A DNA stretch of 64,000 nt, taken from contig CM041292.1 in assembly GCA_023052935.1 (NCBI GenBank), positions 147,870,439 through 147,934,438 on the forward strand, given 5' to 3'. Shown here piece after piece: positions 22,971-33,258 of the stretch. The translations under genes and the position numbers were made by a program. Source of the stretch: Piezodorus guildinii (lineage: Eukaryota; Arthropoda; Insecta; Hemiptera; Pentatomidae). The first letter of the stretch is position 1, and each line of letters begins with the position of its first letter. The notes under the pieces are model-generated. The model was not told the origin of the DNA. It ran no database searches and saw only the letters and a program-made list of their open reading frames with translations.

Positions 22971-23736
22971 TTATTTTTTTTAAAAATTTATTTATTTAAA
23001 GAAATTTGCAACTGTATTAAATAAATACAACAAGTAAATAGGCTGTATATATGATTAGTACACATGGTAGTCCTGAGAAGAAACTACCCATTGGTAGCAC
23101 TCCAATGTCTTATGTTAGGAGGTCTCTTGGCCATCTTCTTTTAAGGCGCCTCGGTGGGTTGTCGGGAATAGATATGGAGGAGAGGTCACGGATAAGCGGG
23201 TTTGAGTGGGCAGGGAGTTTGGAATGAAAAGAGGTATATCTGTAACGGGCTAAGTCTTCACCTAATGGGATATTTAGGTCTTTATGGATGATTTTATTAG
23301 TAACAAAGTAAGGAGCATTGAGGATTTTACGAAGGATTTTGGACTGCAAGGATTGGATGCGAGAGGAATTCGATGGTTTAGTAGACCCCCATAGCTCAAT
23401 GCCATAGGTCCAAATAGGCCTGATAATTGTGATATAAATGAGTTTTTTTGTAGTAAGTAGGAAGTTTTGAGCGTTTGTCAAGTAAGTGTTGTAGTAATCT
23501 GTATCTACGAGCAGTTTCCTGTCGTTTCAGTCTAGTATGAGGATTCCATGTTAGACGTTTGTCGAGGTGGAGTCCTAAGTACCGAATCTGTTCAACAGGA
23601 GAAAGTAGGATATTGTTAAAGGATACAATGGGGTAGGAACTCATAGGCTTACGACGTAGAGTGAAGGTGATTTGATGGGATTTATTAGGATTTATTTTGA
23701 TTCTCCAGTTTTGACACCATTCTTCAATGGCTGATA
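22971..23736 (-). mobile_element. Jockey-like family 3, 5'-truncated insertion with clean duplication
   Basis: The target duplication AAAGTAAATTA (22960-22970 and 23737-23747) brackets 766 bases. The minus strand carries, from 23736 down, the end of the polymerase (WCQNWRIKINPNKSHQIT-like start, RYLGLHLDKRLTWNPHTRL in the frame at 23396-23644, then TYGIELWGSTKPSNSSRIQ and PPRRLKRRWPRDLL in the frame at 23110-23481), followed by the 3' UTR and an A-rich end. One frameshift separates the two frames. This is the best-preserved copy of the family's 3' coding end here. Confidence 0.85.
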
Positions 23737-23747
23737 AAAGTAAATTA

Positions 23748-24300
23748 AAGAACTTTTAAACCGAGTGAGAAATAGAAAAAGTTAAAGAATTAATAACGTT
23801 GTGTTCGGATACAAGCCGGTGTTTATATAAGTAATCTATTATAAGATTATCTACAGCAATCAGTTATCCGCTTTTCTTTACTCACCATCAACTTTCACCA
23901 CTTTGTGAACAAAAAGATATTTTATCAATATTATTAAGCTTTTTAACGAGTATATTATACATCTATCGTATATTACTGTTCTTATGTTCAAGAAAATAAT
24001 AATTACATTAACAAATATTTTTGCTCTTTTCTTGTTTAGTTGGATATGAAATTAGTACATTTTGTATATTTACCTTTTTTTTTTCACTGCTAACTAGACG
24101 AGATGGGTATGTTTTAGTTAAGACGATATGTTTAAGTTAAGAACTAAACAAATTAAAGATACTTGAGCAGAAGAAAATTTAAATGTCGGCATTTAAGCCT
24201 TGTCAAGCTATTTCAATAATAATGAAATCTACATCACAATAAAGCATATTAAATTTTACATTGATACATCGAGTTTAATCACAATCGTCATGCAGTCCCA
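23748..24300 (+). mobile_element. Helentron/HINE-like element, 3' piece of split copy
   Basis: Continues the copy from 22919 through the family interior (CAATCAGTTATCCGCTTTTC, TGTCGGCATTTAAGCC, ATCGAGTTTAATCACAATCG). It ends near 24300 without the TG tract or terminal hairpin. Confidence 0.6.
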
Positions 24301-24456
24301 AAACCTGAGAAATATTCATAGCTTCTTATTGAGTTAATCGCCTTATGTATTTTAATTACTTTATGATTTAGGTCAAAAACATACCAAAAATGAATCTTTC
24401 TAACTCATAGTGGCAAAGACGTTTTAAAAAGTTTTTTTATTGATTAATTGTATTAA

Positions 24457-25358
24457 TATGTTGGGGAAACCCGGGCAAAGCGGAAATTTTGAGGAGAACT
24501 GTAAAAAAAAACAAAAAAACATAGCAACAAACTACTTCGGAACTTTCTTTTATTATCTTTAATTTCAAACTTATTTGCTTTTGGTTACATATAATCACAA
24601 TTTCTTAACTCTTAATTTTTATATCAATAATAAACTAATAACAAAATCATGTCGATCATCCGACCCACACGGGCAAAGCGGATAGCTTTTTTTTAATCGT
24701 CACAGTTATGGCAGAAGTAACTTCCTCGTCCTCTATTCGACGTACAGGATTCGTGTGCCCACTGTTCACATTGGACCCAATTCTCTACAGGTGGGTTTAT
24801 ATATTTCTCAGTGCATACTAATAATCTCCTATTCTATTTCCTTTTCCTTTTAGTGTCTGAGTTAACTTCCTTACTATTCCTTTAGTTGATTTTGGTGTTT
24901 TAGCTTCAGCTAACTTGGATATCTTAGTTTTCTCAACAAACAAACTCAAATAACAGCTATAGTATGGACAAATCGGATAGGCTATCCGCTTTGCCTGAAG
25001 AACCCTAGTGACATAAATTAAGCATACACAATTTTAAAGCACCGGCTCCGTGTAATGATAAAATCTAAATTAATATTCAAAACATACTTACCCCATTAAA
25101 CATTTTTTTTTTTCCCTAAAAGTTTATCATAAAACTAAAAGAATGCAATCTAAACCGGGTCGCAAATCGAAGGAAAAACACCTAAATTCTTTTATTTTGC
25201 ACTAAAACAAACTGTTTAGTTATGTTTAAACTGCCATAACGGCGGGGGAGAGTTCACACATCGACTGGACCGCGACTTGCAGCAGCATCTGTTGTAGAAT
25301 CTAGGAAAATGAGCCTATCCGCTTTACCTGTGCTATCCGCATTGCCCTGGCCTCCTCT
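24457..25358 (-). mobile_element. pogo/Tigger-like DNA transposon remnant
   Basis: Bounded by imperfect inverted ends (GGGCAAAGCGGA at 24473-24484; complement of TCCGCATTGCCC at 25336-25347) with TA on each outer side. The motif GGCAAAGCGGATA recurs inside at 24672-24684, as an inverted pair at 24966-24994, and in complement at 25314-25327, probably as transposase-binding repeats. On the minus strand near 24795-24697 a coding end reads VENWVQCEQWAHESCTS and then YFCHNCDD, which resembles the C-terminal cysteine/histidine finger of many pogo-type transposases. Family assignment is an inference, because the DDE core is absent. Confidence 0.55.
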
Positions 25359-25359
25359 A

Positions 25360-26230
25360 TATATAATTTATATAATATGCATCAGAACGAAACATAAGAT
25401 TCAAAACCAAGACTATAAAAAAATATAAAACATTCCGTAGAATTGATAAATATAATGTTTTATTACTTACCAGATTTTTTAAATTAATCAATTTGTTTCT
25501 AACAAACTGTTGTTTTATATTGGTAATTAAATATCACACCATTTAATAATCGCAATGTGCTCCACGTTTTATGAAATTGTACGAAAATGCTATCATATGT
25601 TGTGACGCATTTTTATATTAAAATTTAAGATTATCACCGATTTTTCCATAAATTCAATAAAATACGGTGGGTACAATCAATCAAAGTAATATATAAATTA
25701 TATACATTTCTTAATTGCCAATTTGAAATTAAAAATCGAATATTAAAAGGATTGTGTTCTGTTATTTATACATAGGATTATGCAATAATTAAATCAAATA
25801 ATTGTAAGTTATGTCAAGTAAATAAACAAGGTAATGTAAACACAGAATTGTCAACTTCATTACGATTCCATAAAACCCGTTTTGAGGAGCTATGTCGCAG
25901 TATTTTCTTGAATGGTACAAAAAACAGAACATGAAATGTATTTTATTAAAGATCAATGATATGCTTGCTCGTGATCACTGTTTAAGCAGATTGATTTGAA
26001 AACAAAAAAAAAGACGCTAACAAAAGTAATTACCATGTGTAATGCTGAGTTTTAATATATCATGATTTATAAATAATTAATGTTCGTGCATTGATTAAAC
26101 TCATCTGTCGTACTTATGCTGAAGCAGTTAGGAATTGTACTAATAGGCATTAAACATTTATACCATTATAATTCTATTCTCGTAACTGGATAAATATTCA
26201 AATTCAGTCTAACTACCGACATTATTGGTG
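25360..26230. other. AT-rich stretch without recognised gene
   Basis: No assignable element was seen. Confidence 0.3.
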
Positions 26231-26242
26231 TTAGTGATAGGT

Positions 26243-27190
26243 ATAGTGAACATAATAAGCAGAGGTTATATTTTATATCATTGGCTTGGTTTCAAAATGT
26301 CTTTATTCTGTCTTAAATTTAGGTTTATTTCACTATACAATATACATGAAATCCATAATATGGTTTGTATTAGTCTTGTAAACTGTAAATTCTTTTTCAA
26401 CATGTATATATTTAGTCAGGAAATATCTTTAATGATCCGAACCCTGTTGATTTCATTTTTCTTTAATTTATATATGTATAGTAAGGACAACATTTCAATC
26501 ATTTAGATCGAATGAGTAATCCAGAAATAAGACTGGCTGAAAATGATAGTGGTATAAAACTAAAATTTATATTTTGATACGTAGTGATAGCGAGGTTAAT
26601 ACTTTCTCATGATTAATAATAATCTGCATGGTCTTTTTTTTATTTATTTATTTCTATTTGTGTCAGCGCAATAACCGGTCAAGTCAGGCACTCGTATAGT
26701 TCCATCAGATGGCTATCGCGCGCTGTCTCTTCAAAATTGATGCCAGTAGGCTCTGCATTTTCAGAAACAGCATGTATGGATCTCATACCTAGGTCTGCCC
26801 ATATTGATCTGTTCTTCCATGAGAACCATGGCGCGCAAATGGAAACTATTTACAAATTTTTTATTTTAGCACAAGCAACTCATGGTAAAGCGAAAAGTGA
26901 AGGAAATGGGTGAGTTAAAAAACTGCGGTAATTCAAAAAGGAATATCACGAAATATCACCCTTTCTAAATAATATGTCATCATGACACCGAAAATTCTAT
27001 GCATTCTAGTGAAGTAATATATAAGTTTTAATAACTTCATTGAGTTTGTGAAATGAATTTGTATTTCCATATCATCAAATGAAGGATATTAAATTTATTT
27101 ATTTATTTATTTTTATTTATTTTTATTTTTTATTGATGTATTTTGCGGAAAAGATATCACTGTTTCGAACATTTATGGTTAAAAAACGTC
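26243..27190 (+). repeat. Tandem duplication, copy 1 (shorter, eroded)
   Basis: Collinear with 27814-28880: shared AGTGAACATA, GTATAAAACTAAAATTTATATTTT, CTTTTTTTTATTTATTTATTTCT and GGAATATCACGAAATATCAC, in the same order about 1.6 kb apart. Copy 1 is shorter mostly through scattered single-base losses. The minus strand of its middle (26650-26830) is the decayed counterpart of the RTE-like tail in copy 2. Confidence 0.65.
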
Positions 27191-27813
27191 ACCGGGATAT
27201 TTCATACAATAATAAGAAAAAATAAACATTTAGGGTAAAAGATCTGATGAAAATTAATTATATAATTTATTTAAAATGAAACCAAAAAATCTTAATTTTA
27301 TTGATTTGTGTTTTTACTTATATTATGATAGGGACTATATCAAATAATTATATACAATAATTGAATATGTCTAAAAAAAATGTAAGGGTTTAAAACACGC
27401 AAATTCCTAATGATTTCATAAAAACCTTTTTGAGGATACAATTGCATTATTTTATAATGAAATCCTCATACAAAACATAAAGTCAAGCAATGAATTTGAT
27501 ATTTTTTAAAAATAAATGAACAGTCTGCCGAGACATTTGTTTATGACAGTATTGTCATTTGAAAAAAAAAAAAAAATCGACGCTAAAAAAAATATATATT
27601 ACAGTATGTTGAATAGAGAAGATTTTTTTTCATCACGAAAAAATTTTTATTATGTATACCATATATTGATTAAATATTTCGAATACAATGTCTTTTAACA
27701 CTTAATGAATTTACCAATACTGTATTTACTTTATAACCATTATCAATTATACTTCCTGCTCAACTTTATTTAAATATTAATTCCTTTTGAATGACCCCAT
27801 TTTGTGTATAGGT

Positions 27814-28880
27814 TAGTGAACATATATATGCCAAAGGTTAATTTTATATTCATTGGCTGTGGTTTCTAACATGTCTTTATTCCGTTCTTGAAATTTAGGT
27901 TATTTATCACTATAAAAATATACATGAAATAAATAATATGGTTTGTTTACTAGCTTGGCAGCACTGTCAATTCATTTTTAACATTGTATATTATTCGTAT
28001 CACGAGAAAATATCTTTCATTGATCAAATACCCTGTCTGATTTTCATTTTTACTTTCACCCACCTATATATGAAATATAAAGTAAGGAAAAGCAATTCGA
28101 TCATTAAAAAAATCGAATTCGAGTTTATCCAGGAAATAAAACTAGCTTGAAAAGGATTAGTTGGTATAAAACTAAAATTTTATATTTTAGATACGTATGT
28201 ATAAGCCTGATGTTAAGTAACTTTCTCAATTGATTAAAATAATCTGACATGCTTTTTTTTATTTATTTATTTCTTTTCGGTCAGGCGCAACAACCCGTCA
28301 CCGAGTCAGGGCTACCTCCTATAGTCTCCACCAGCTGGCTCTATCCTGCGCTGCTTCTCTTCAGTTCTGAGCGCCGAGTTAGGCTCTTGCATCTTCTGCA
28401 ACAGCATGCATGGCATTCTCCTTACCCTAGGTCTGCCCACTGTTCTTGTATCATGCATTTCTTCCATGATAGACCATGAGCCAGCGACAAAAAATGCAAC
28501 CTATTTTACCAAAATTTTTTGTATATTTTATGCAAAGCATCTATCATGGTAAAGCAAAAAATGCTGCCAACGCAAAATGGGTAGATTAAAAAATAGCGGT
28601 CATTCAAAAAAGGAATATCACGAAATATCACTCTTTTCTAAAATAATTATGGTTACTATCATGGACACCGCAAATTCTATGAGCATAATCATTATAAAGT
28701 AAATCATTAAGTATTTAATAAGCTTTCATTTGAGTGGTAAAAGACATTTGTATCTTCCATATTCATCAATATGAAGGTTTTACAATTTTTTTTTTTTTTT
28801 TTTTTTAAATTTATTTATTTATTTTTTTTGCGGAGAACGAGATATCACTCTTTCCAACATTAGTATGGTTAATGTCATGG
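27814..28880 (+). repeat. Tandem duplication, copy 2
   Basis: The longer copy of the pair. It includes a Helentron-like end (28049-28125: TACTTTCACCCACC with the TATATATGAAATATA hairpin zone). On the minus strand at 28470-28270 there is a frame with VGRPRVRRMPCMLLQKMQ, a GRPR-type tail as in RTE-like reverse transcriptases. The block from 28480 to about 28960 is repeated in inverse orientation at 29424-29830. Confidence 0.65.
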
Positions 28881-29052
28881 AAACCGCTCATCCTATGAGG
28901 ATGATTGTCATAACAATTAATATAGATAATTAAATCACCAATCATTTGAGAGGTAAAAAATGTCTGTATGACAAATATTTATAGAGATATGGTTCTTACA
29001 AAACAACGGAAACCAAGAAACTTTCTTATTTTTGTCATTAATTTGGTTAATA

Positions 29053-29141
29053 CTGTATATATTGAGTGAATGGGATCTTATATCACTATTACTAATGTTC
29101 ATATAGAAACAAATTGTAATATATCTCAATAAATAAATAAA
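29053..29141 (+). mobile_element. Family C retroelement tail, 89-base insertion
   Basis: The target duplication AATTTGGTTAATA (29040-29052 and 29142-29154, 13 bp, exact) encloses 89 bases that match the end of the 13390-14056 element. It is an extreme 5' truncation and has no coding sequence. Confidence 0.85.
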
Positions 29142-29423
29142 AATTTGGTTAATATCACGGAAACGGCTATTCCTAATGATATAATGAAAATAAACTACTT
29201 TATGAGGCATACAATTAGCTTTAATTTAAGTAATAATAGAAATCCATAGGTACAATACTCACTGATATAATGTCAATGCAATGTTTACATGTATCCGAAT
29301 TTGTCTCTTAAAAACCAATTTTGAAACACGTCTGCCGCAGCTTCCCACCCACTTTCGTGTAGCAGACTAACGTCATTTGAATCGTATTATCGCTAGTATT
29401 AGGAGGTCAAAAGGAAAATCGAG

Positions 29424-30085
29424 GTAAAATGAGTGAGAACTATAATAATAACAAGTATGTTATAAAAGAGAGATATCTCGTTTTTCACAAAAAAATATTT
29501 TTTTTTTGTGATACCTATATATCGTTAAATATTAGACATACAAATGTCTTTTACCACTCAAATGAATGCTTAAACAATACTTGATGATTTACTTCGTAAA
29601 GATTATATTCATAGGATGAGTCGTTTCCATGACAGTCAACATAATTAAGTTAAAAAAGAGTATTATTCCCTTTTTGAATGGCCGCCATTTTGTAATACAC
29701 TCGTTTCAAATTGGCAGACGTGTATTTTTTGCTTTGCCATGATAGATGCTTTTCATATAACATACTTAAAATTTTAGTAAAATGGGTTTCTTTTTTCGTT
29801 ACTGGCTCACGGACTAAGTGTTCTATTTGGTACCAGCGTTTCATTCATTCTTGCAACGCGGCCTACCCATCTTAGCCCTCCCAACATTCTTGGCTACCTT
29901 AACACCATCCAGACTGTTGTATAGGTTATAAAGTTCCTGGTTACTTTGCCTTCTCCATATTTCACTTACCTTTATGGTCCCATGGATTTTCCGTAGGATT
30001 GTCCTGTCAAAAAAAAGGATCCTTTTCTCATCTGCCTTTGTTATATAGCCTAAGCCTCTAAGCCATATTGTTTATCTCTTTAAAT
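29424..30085 (-). mobile_element. RTE-like non-LTR retrotransposon, C-terminal tail and 3' region
   Basis: On the minus strand from about 30085 it reads RGLGYITKADEKRIL, then FDRTILRKIHGTIK and WRRQSNQELYNLYNSLDG, and ends GRAKMGRPRCKNE. This matches the typical end of RTE-like reverse transcriptases (VLRKIxGPxx, NxELYxLY, GRPR). The 3' region below 29840 repeats, inverted, the sequence at 28480-28960. The polymerase core is missing. Confidence 0.65.
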
Positions 30086-30384
30086 TATCGTTAATTTTGT
30101 TGATTCCTATAAATAAATCTTGTCACCTTCGAAGCATTCTTTAAGTACGGTAAATATACGAGATGAATTAATTTGATAGGCAAGAAAGAAGAAAAGAGCA
30201 AACATATTTTTTAAACATAAGCATATTATTAGTAGTTTTACCTAAATACGCTCTGATGTAAATATACAATATACACTTTGAATAATAATAATTTTAGTAA
30301 ACTATATTATCTTACATTCAAAGCAGTAAAGTGTAATGCAGAAAGACGAAAAGGGCATCAACTTAAATATTTTTTGGAAATATT

Positions 30385-30800
30385 TATTTTTATAGTTAAA
30401 TTTAAATTTATTAGTATTTACAACTGTTTTATATACATCAAGTAAATGTGATGGACATAGTAAACAAACATGAATTACATGTAGAGACGCTACCCATTAT
30501 CAGCACTCTTATGATATTCTAAACTAGAAGGTCTCAGGGCCATTTTCTTTTCAGACGCCCCGGAGGATTATAAGCAATCGAAGAGGATAATAGGATAGAA
30601 ACTAGTATATTAGAGTGGAAATGGAGTTTTTCATGGAATGATTGATACCTGGTTCGGGCTAATTCAGTAACACGTGGAACATTAAGGTCTTATTGAATGA
30701 GCTTATTCATGACAAAGTAAGGAGGGTTATGGGTTTTACGAAGGATTTTGTATTGTAAGGATTGGATACGAGAAGAATTCGATGGTTTAATAGAGCTCCA
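30385..30800 (-). mobile_element. Jockey-like family 3 fragment, 3' end
   Basis: The minus strand shows the worn C-terminal tail and 3' UTR of family 3. On the plus strand GGTCTCAGGGCCATTTTC and AGACGCCCCGGAGG mark the PPRRLKR-type end. It is 5'-truncated near 30800. Confidence 0.6.
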
Positions 30801-31164
30801 TCGAAATTAAATGTGATTTTATATACATTTTTCTACTCTTTATTGCTTTATTTAAATGTCCTCGAACCGATTGTAACAACGGTAGTAAAAGAAATTCAGA
30901 TTGTCCTTTTTTTATATATTTTATAATTATTCAATAGACATGGTCCTCTATATTTTACAGCTATTAACGGCACTTTTTTTTTGTTTTGTTTTTTGTTGTA
31001 ACTAAGCTAATTACATCCTGCATAAAAATCAATACTGTGCAAAATGTTTTATATTCATACACCCTTTTATGTTATGTTCTACTTTTTTAACAGTCATAAG
31101 TCGGTCTACAAATCACTAATTTTTTAAAAAAGTATTGTAACATGGTCGCTTTAAGTATTTTCTT

Positions 31165-31720
31165 TTAGATTGGGTGGACAGTGTTTTAAAAATATCATCT
31201 AGACTCTATAAATATCTATAATGCCTATCATTCTTAACTATAAATTTCCTAATATTTGAGAATGTTGTCCAGCTTCATTATGGACTCTTTTTAGGTTCTA
31301 TAAAGTGAATCTCATCCATTTCTCAGCTCTTGGTAACCGCTTTACTCTTCTTTATTAAGTTCTAATGACACTTGATTATCTTTATAGCTTCTAGTTATGA
31401 ATCAGTACCTCCTTCTTCATCATAGAGGTAATAATCGCTCATCCAATCTTTAAGCCTTTTAACTGATTACACAGCTTTACATTCTCTCTTGCAATTTTCT
31501 AACTACTTGAGGTCACATGAACTAGCTCTTTTCACAGTGATTTTAACGAATCCTAGTCTAATGTGAATAGGTTTAAAATGTATAGCGACGTGTTAATATT
31601 ATATCGATTGTGAGTTGTGTACTGAATGAATTTTCCGGAATGGATAGGATTTTGCCACCACTTGGTTTATTTTTCCTCGTTTGTTGTGCGAATCAATAGT
31701 ACATCCAAAAAGGGAAAGTT
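31165..31720 (-). pseudogene. Penelope-like element relic (reverse transcriptase end)
   Basis: From 31720 down the minus strand reads FPFLDVLLIRTTNEEK and then SGKFIQY, the decayed form of the INFLDVLVxRxxxxxxTxVYxKPTxTGxYLxY stretch near the end of Penelope-like polymerases. It is followed by a basic spacer region with stops. No GIY-YIG part was recognised. Its presence is relevant because Penelope-like elements are known to carry hammerhead ribozymes, and hammerhead-like cores occur in this window. Confidence 0.55.
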
Positions 31721-32557
31721 ATTTTTATTTTAATCATAATTATTAATTATGATATAATTATTAATTATTATCATAATAATTAATTATTCGTAACATTTAA
31801 TCTGTGGAAATATTTATTTAATTCTGTTAAAATTATTTCTTCTTCATTATTTCCTATTTGTATCACGATTAAAATATCATTTTATTTCGGAAGATACATT
31901 CACTACTCAAGTCAATGCCCCAATTGATAAAAAATAAACACAACAAAAAAATTAATTGATCCTGCGAGAAACATAACGTCTAACACACACCAATAAACCG
32001 CAGAAAACAAAGTACTTGACCTCCCTCAAATGGTTATCCACACAAAATTATTTGCAAACTACTGAAGATGAAATTCATGACCCAAAAACAACCACACTTA
32101 GAGAATTGCATAAAAAGATTTTACACTTATCCCATACATACAGACACTTTTCGAAAAACTTTCTTAAGCACTCAATATTTAGAAAAATAATAACAATCCT
32201 AAAATATAATTATTAAATATAAATATAAATGTAATTATTAAAAATAATATAAATATTAAATATTATTAAGGTCTAGAAGTATGTTATGTATCTCTTTTAA
32301 CAATATATTCTGAAGGTAAGGAATTAGCTCTTGTATATCTATTCATCATTCCATGCATTCTTAAATCTGTTCAAAAATGTTAATGTTCTCTCTTTATTTA
32401 TATTATTTTTGTTATTGCTTTTTCCTACTTTTAGAGCAGGAATAGGAGTACGACAAATTCTCGAATCGTTACCTAAAAAAAATTGCTAAATTTCCGACTG
32501 AATCATTAGACCAGTAGATAGCCTAAATTACGTGTATCAACAATCTAGAACTAATCA

Positions 32558-32561
<4 letters not shown>

Positions 32562-32634
<73 letters not shown>

Positions 32635-32643
32635 GAACAGATT

Positions 32644-32691
<48 letters not shown>

Positions 32692-32706
32692 ATAATCTGT
32701 TCATAA
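32562..32706. repeat. Two (AT)n tracts with a short inverted repeat
   Basis: AT dinucleotide runs at 32562-32630 and 32649-32686. The second is enclosed by TATGAACAGATTATAC (from 32632) and its perfect complement GTATAATCTGTTCATA (to 32705), so it could fold as one hairpin. Confidence 0.85.
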
Positions 32707-32969
32707 ACTGTTTGACCAAAGTCTAGGTCTATGTATTAAATATTAGGATAAATATTTAAATTATAACGATTAAGGAACAGTCTAGGAAGGTTTTAAGGTT
32801 CCCTGACATTCCTGTTGTTTGTAATGATACATAAGTTGTATGTTTCCTTTTCTTTTTCAGAAAGTTGGTTATAAATAGCTTCTGAACACAGATATACTAT
32901 TTTATAATAAGAAACAAGGTAATATAACTCTTATGCTACATTTTAATTTAGTTTATATTTTTTTTCTTA

Positions 32970-33009
32970 CTGCTTACGCCGATGACATGTGTTTGTTAGC
33001 CGTAAGTAA
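32970..33009 (+). pseudogene. Jockey-like family 3, RT piece left of nested insertion
   Basis: Plus-strand TAYADDMCLLAVS, the polymerase active-site motif. The reading continues after the 4564-base insertion at 37574 with AVSNDRTAASQTLQ. The original 5' end is truncated near 32970. Confidence 0.8.
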
Positions 33010-33258
33010 GTAATAACAATTTTTATTGAGAAAATTTTACAATCTGTCCCAATTTGGACATTAATAGTATTGCTGAATGATATCAAACATACTACATTCA
33101 TACAATATTTACACAAGATAAAATTACAATAAAATATATACACAATAATGAATCAATACAAAAGTCAATAATTCACTTATACCTATATACACATACACAC
33201 ACTCATACATACATCACATTGAGTGGAGAATCTAGCCAGTGCTAGAACTCCAATATAT

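Noticed and set aside
28249..28479. Plus-strand frame MLFFIYLFLFGQAQQP...
   Set aside because: Opposite strand of an RTE-like GRPR tail; the minus reading has the recognisable motif.
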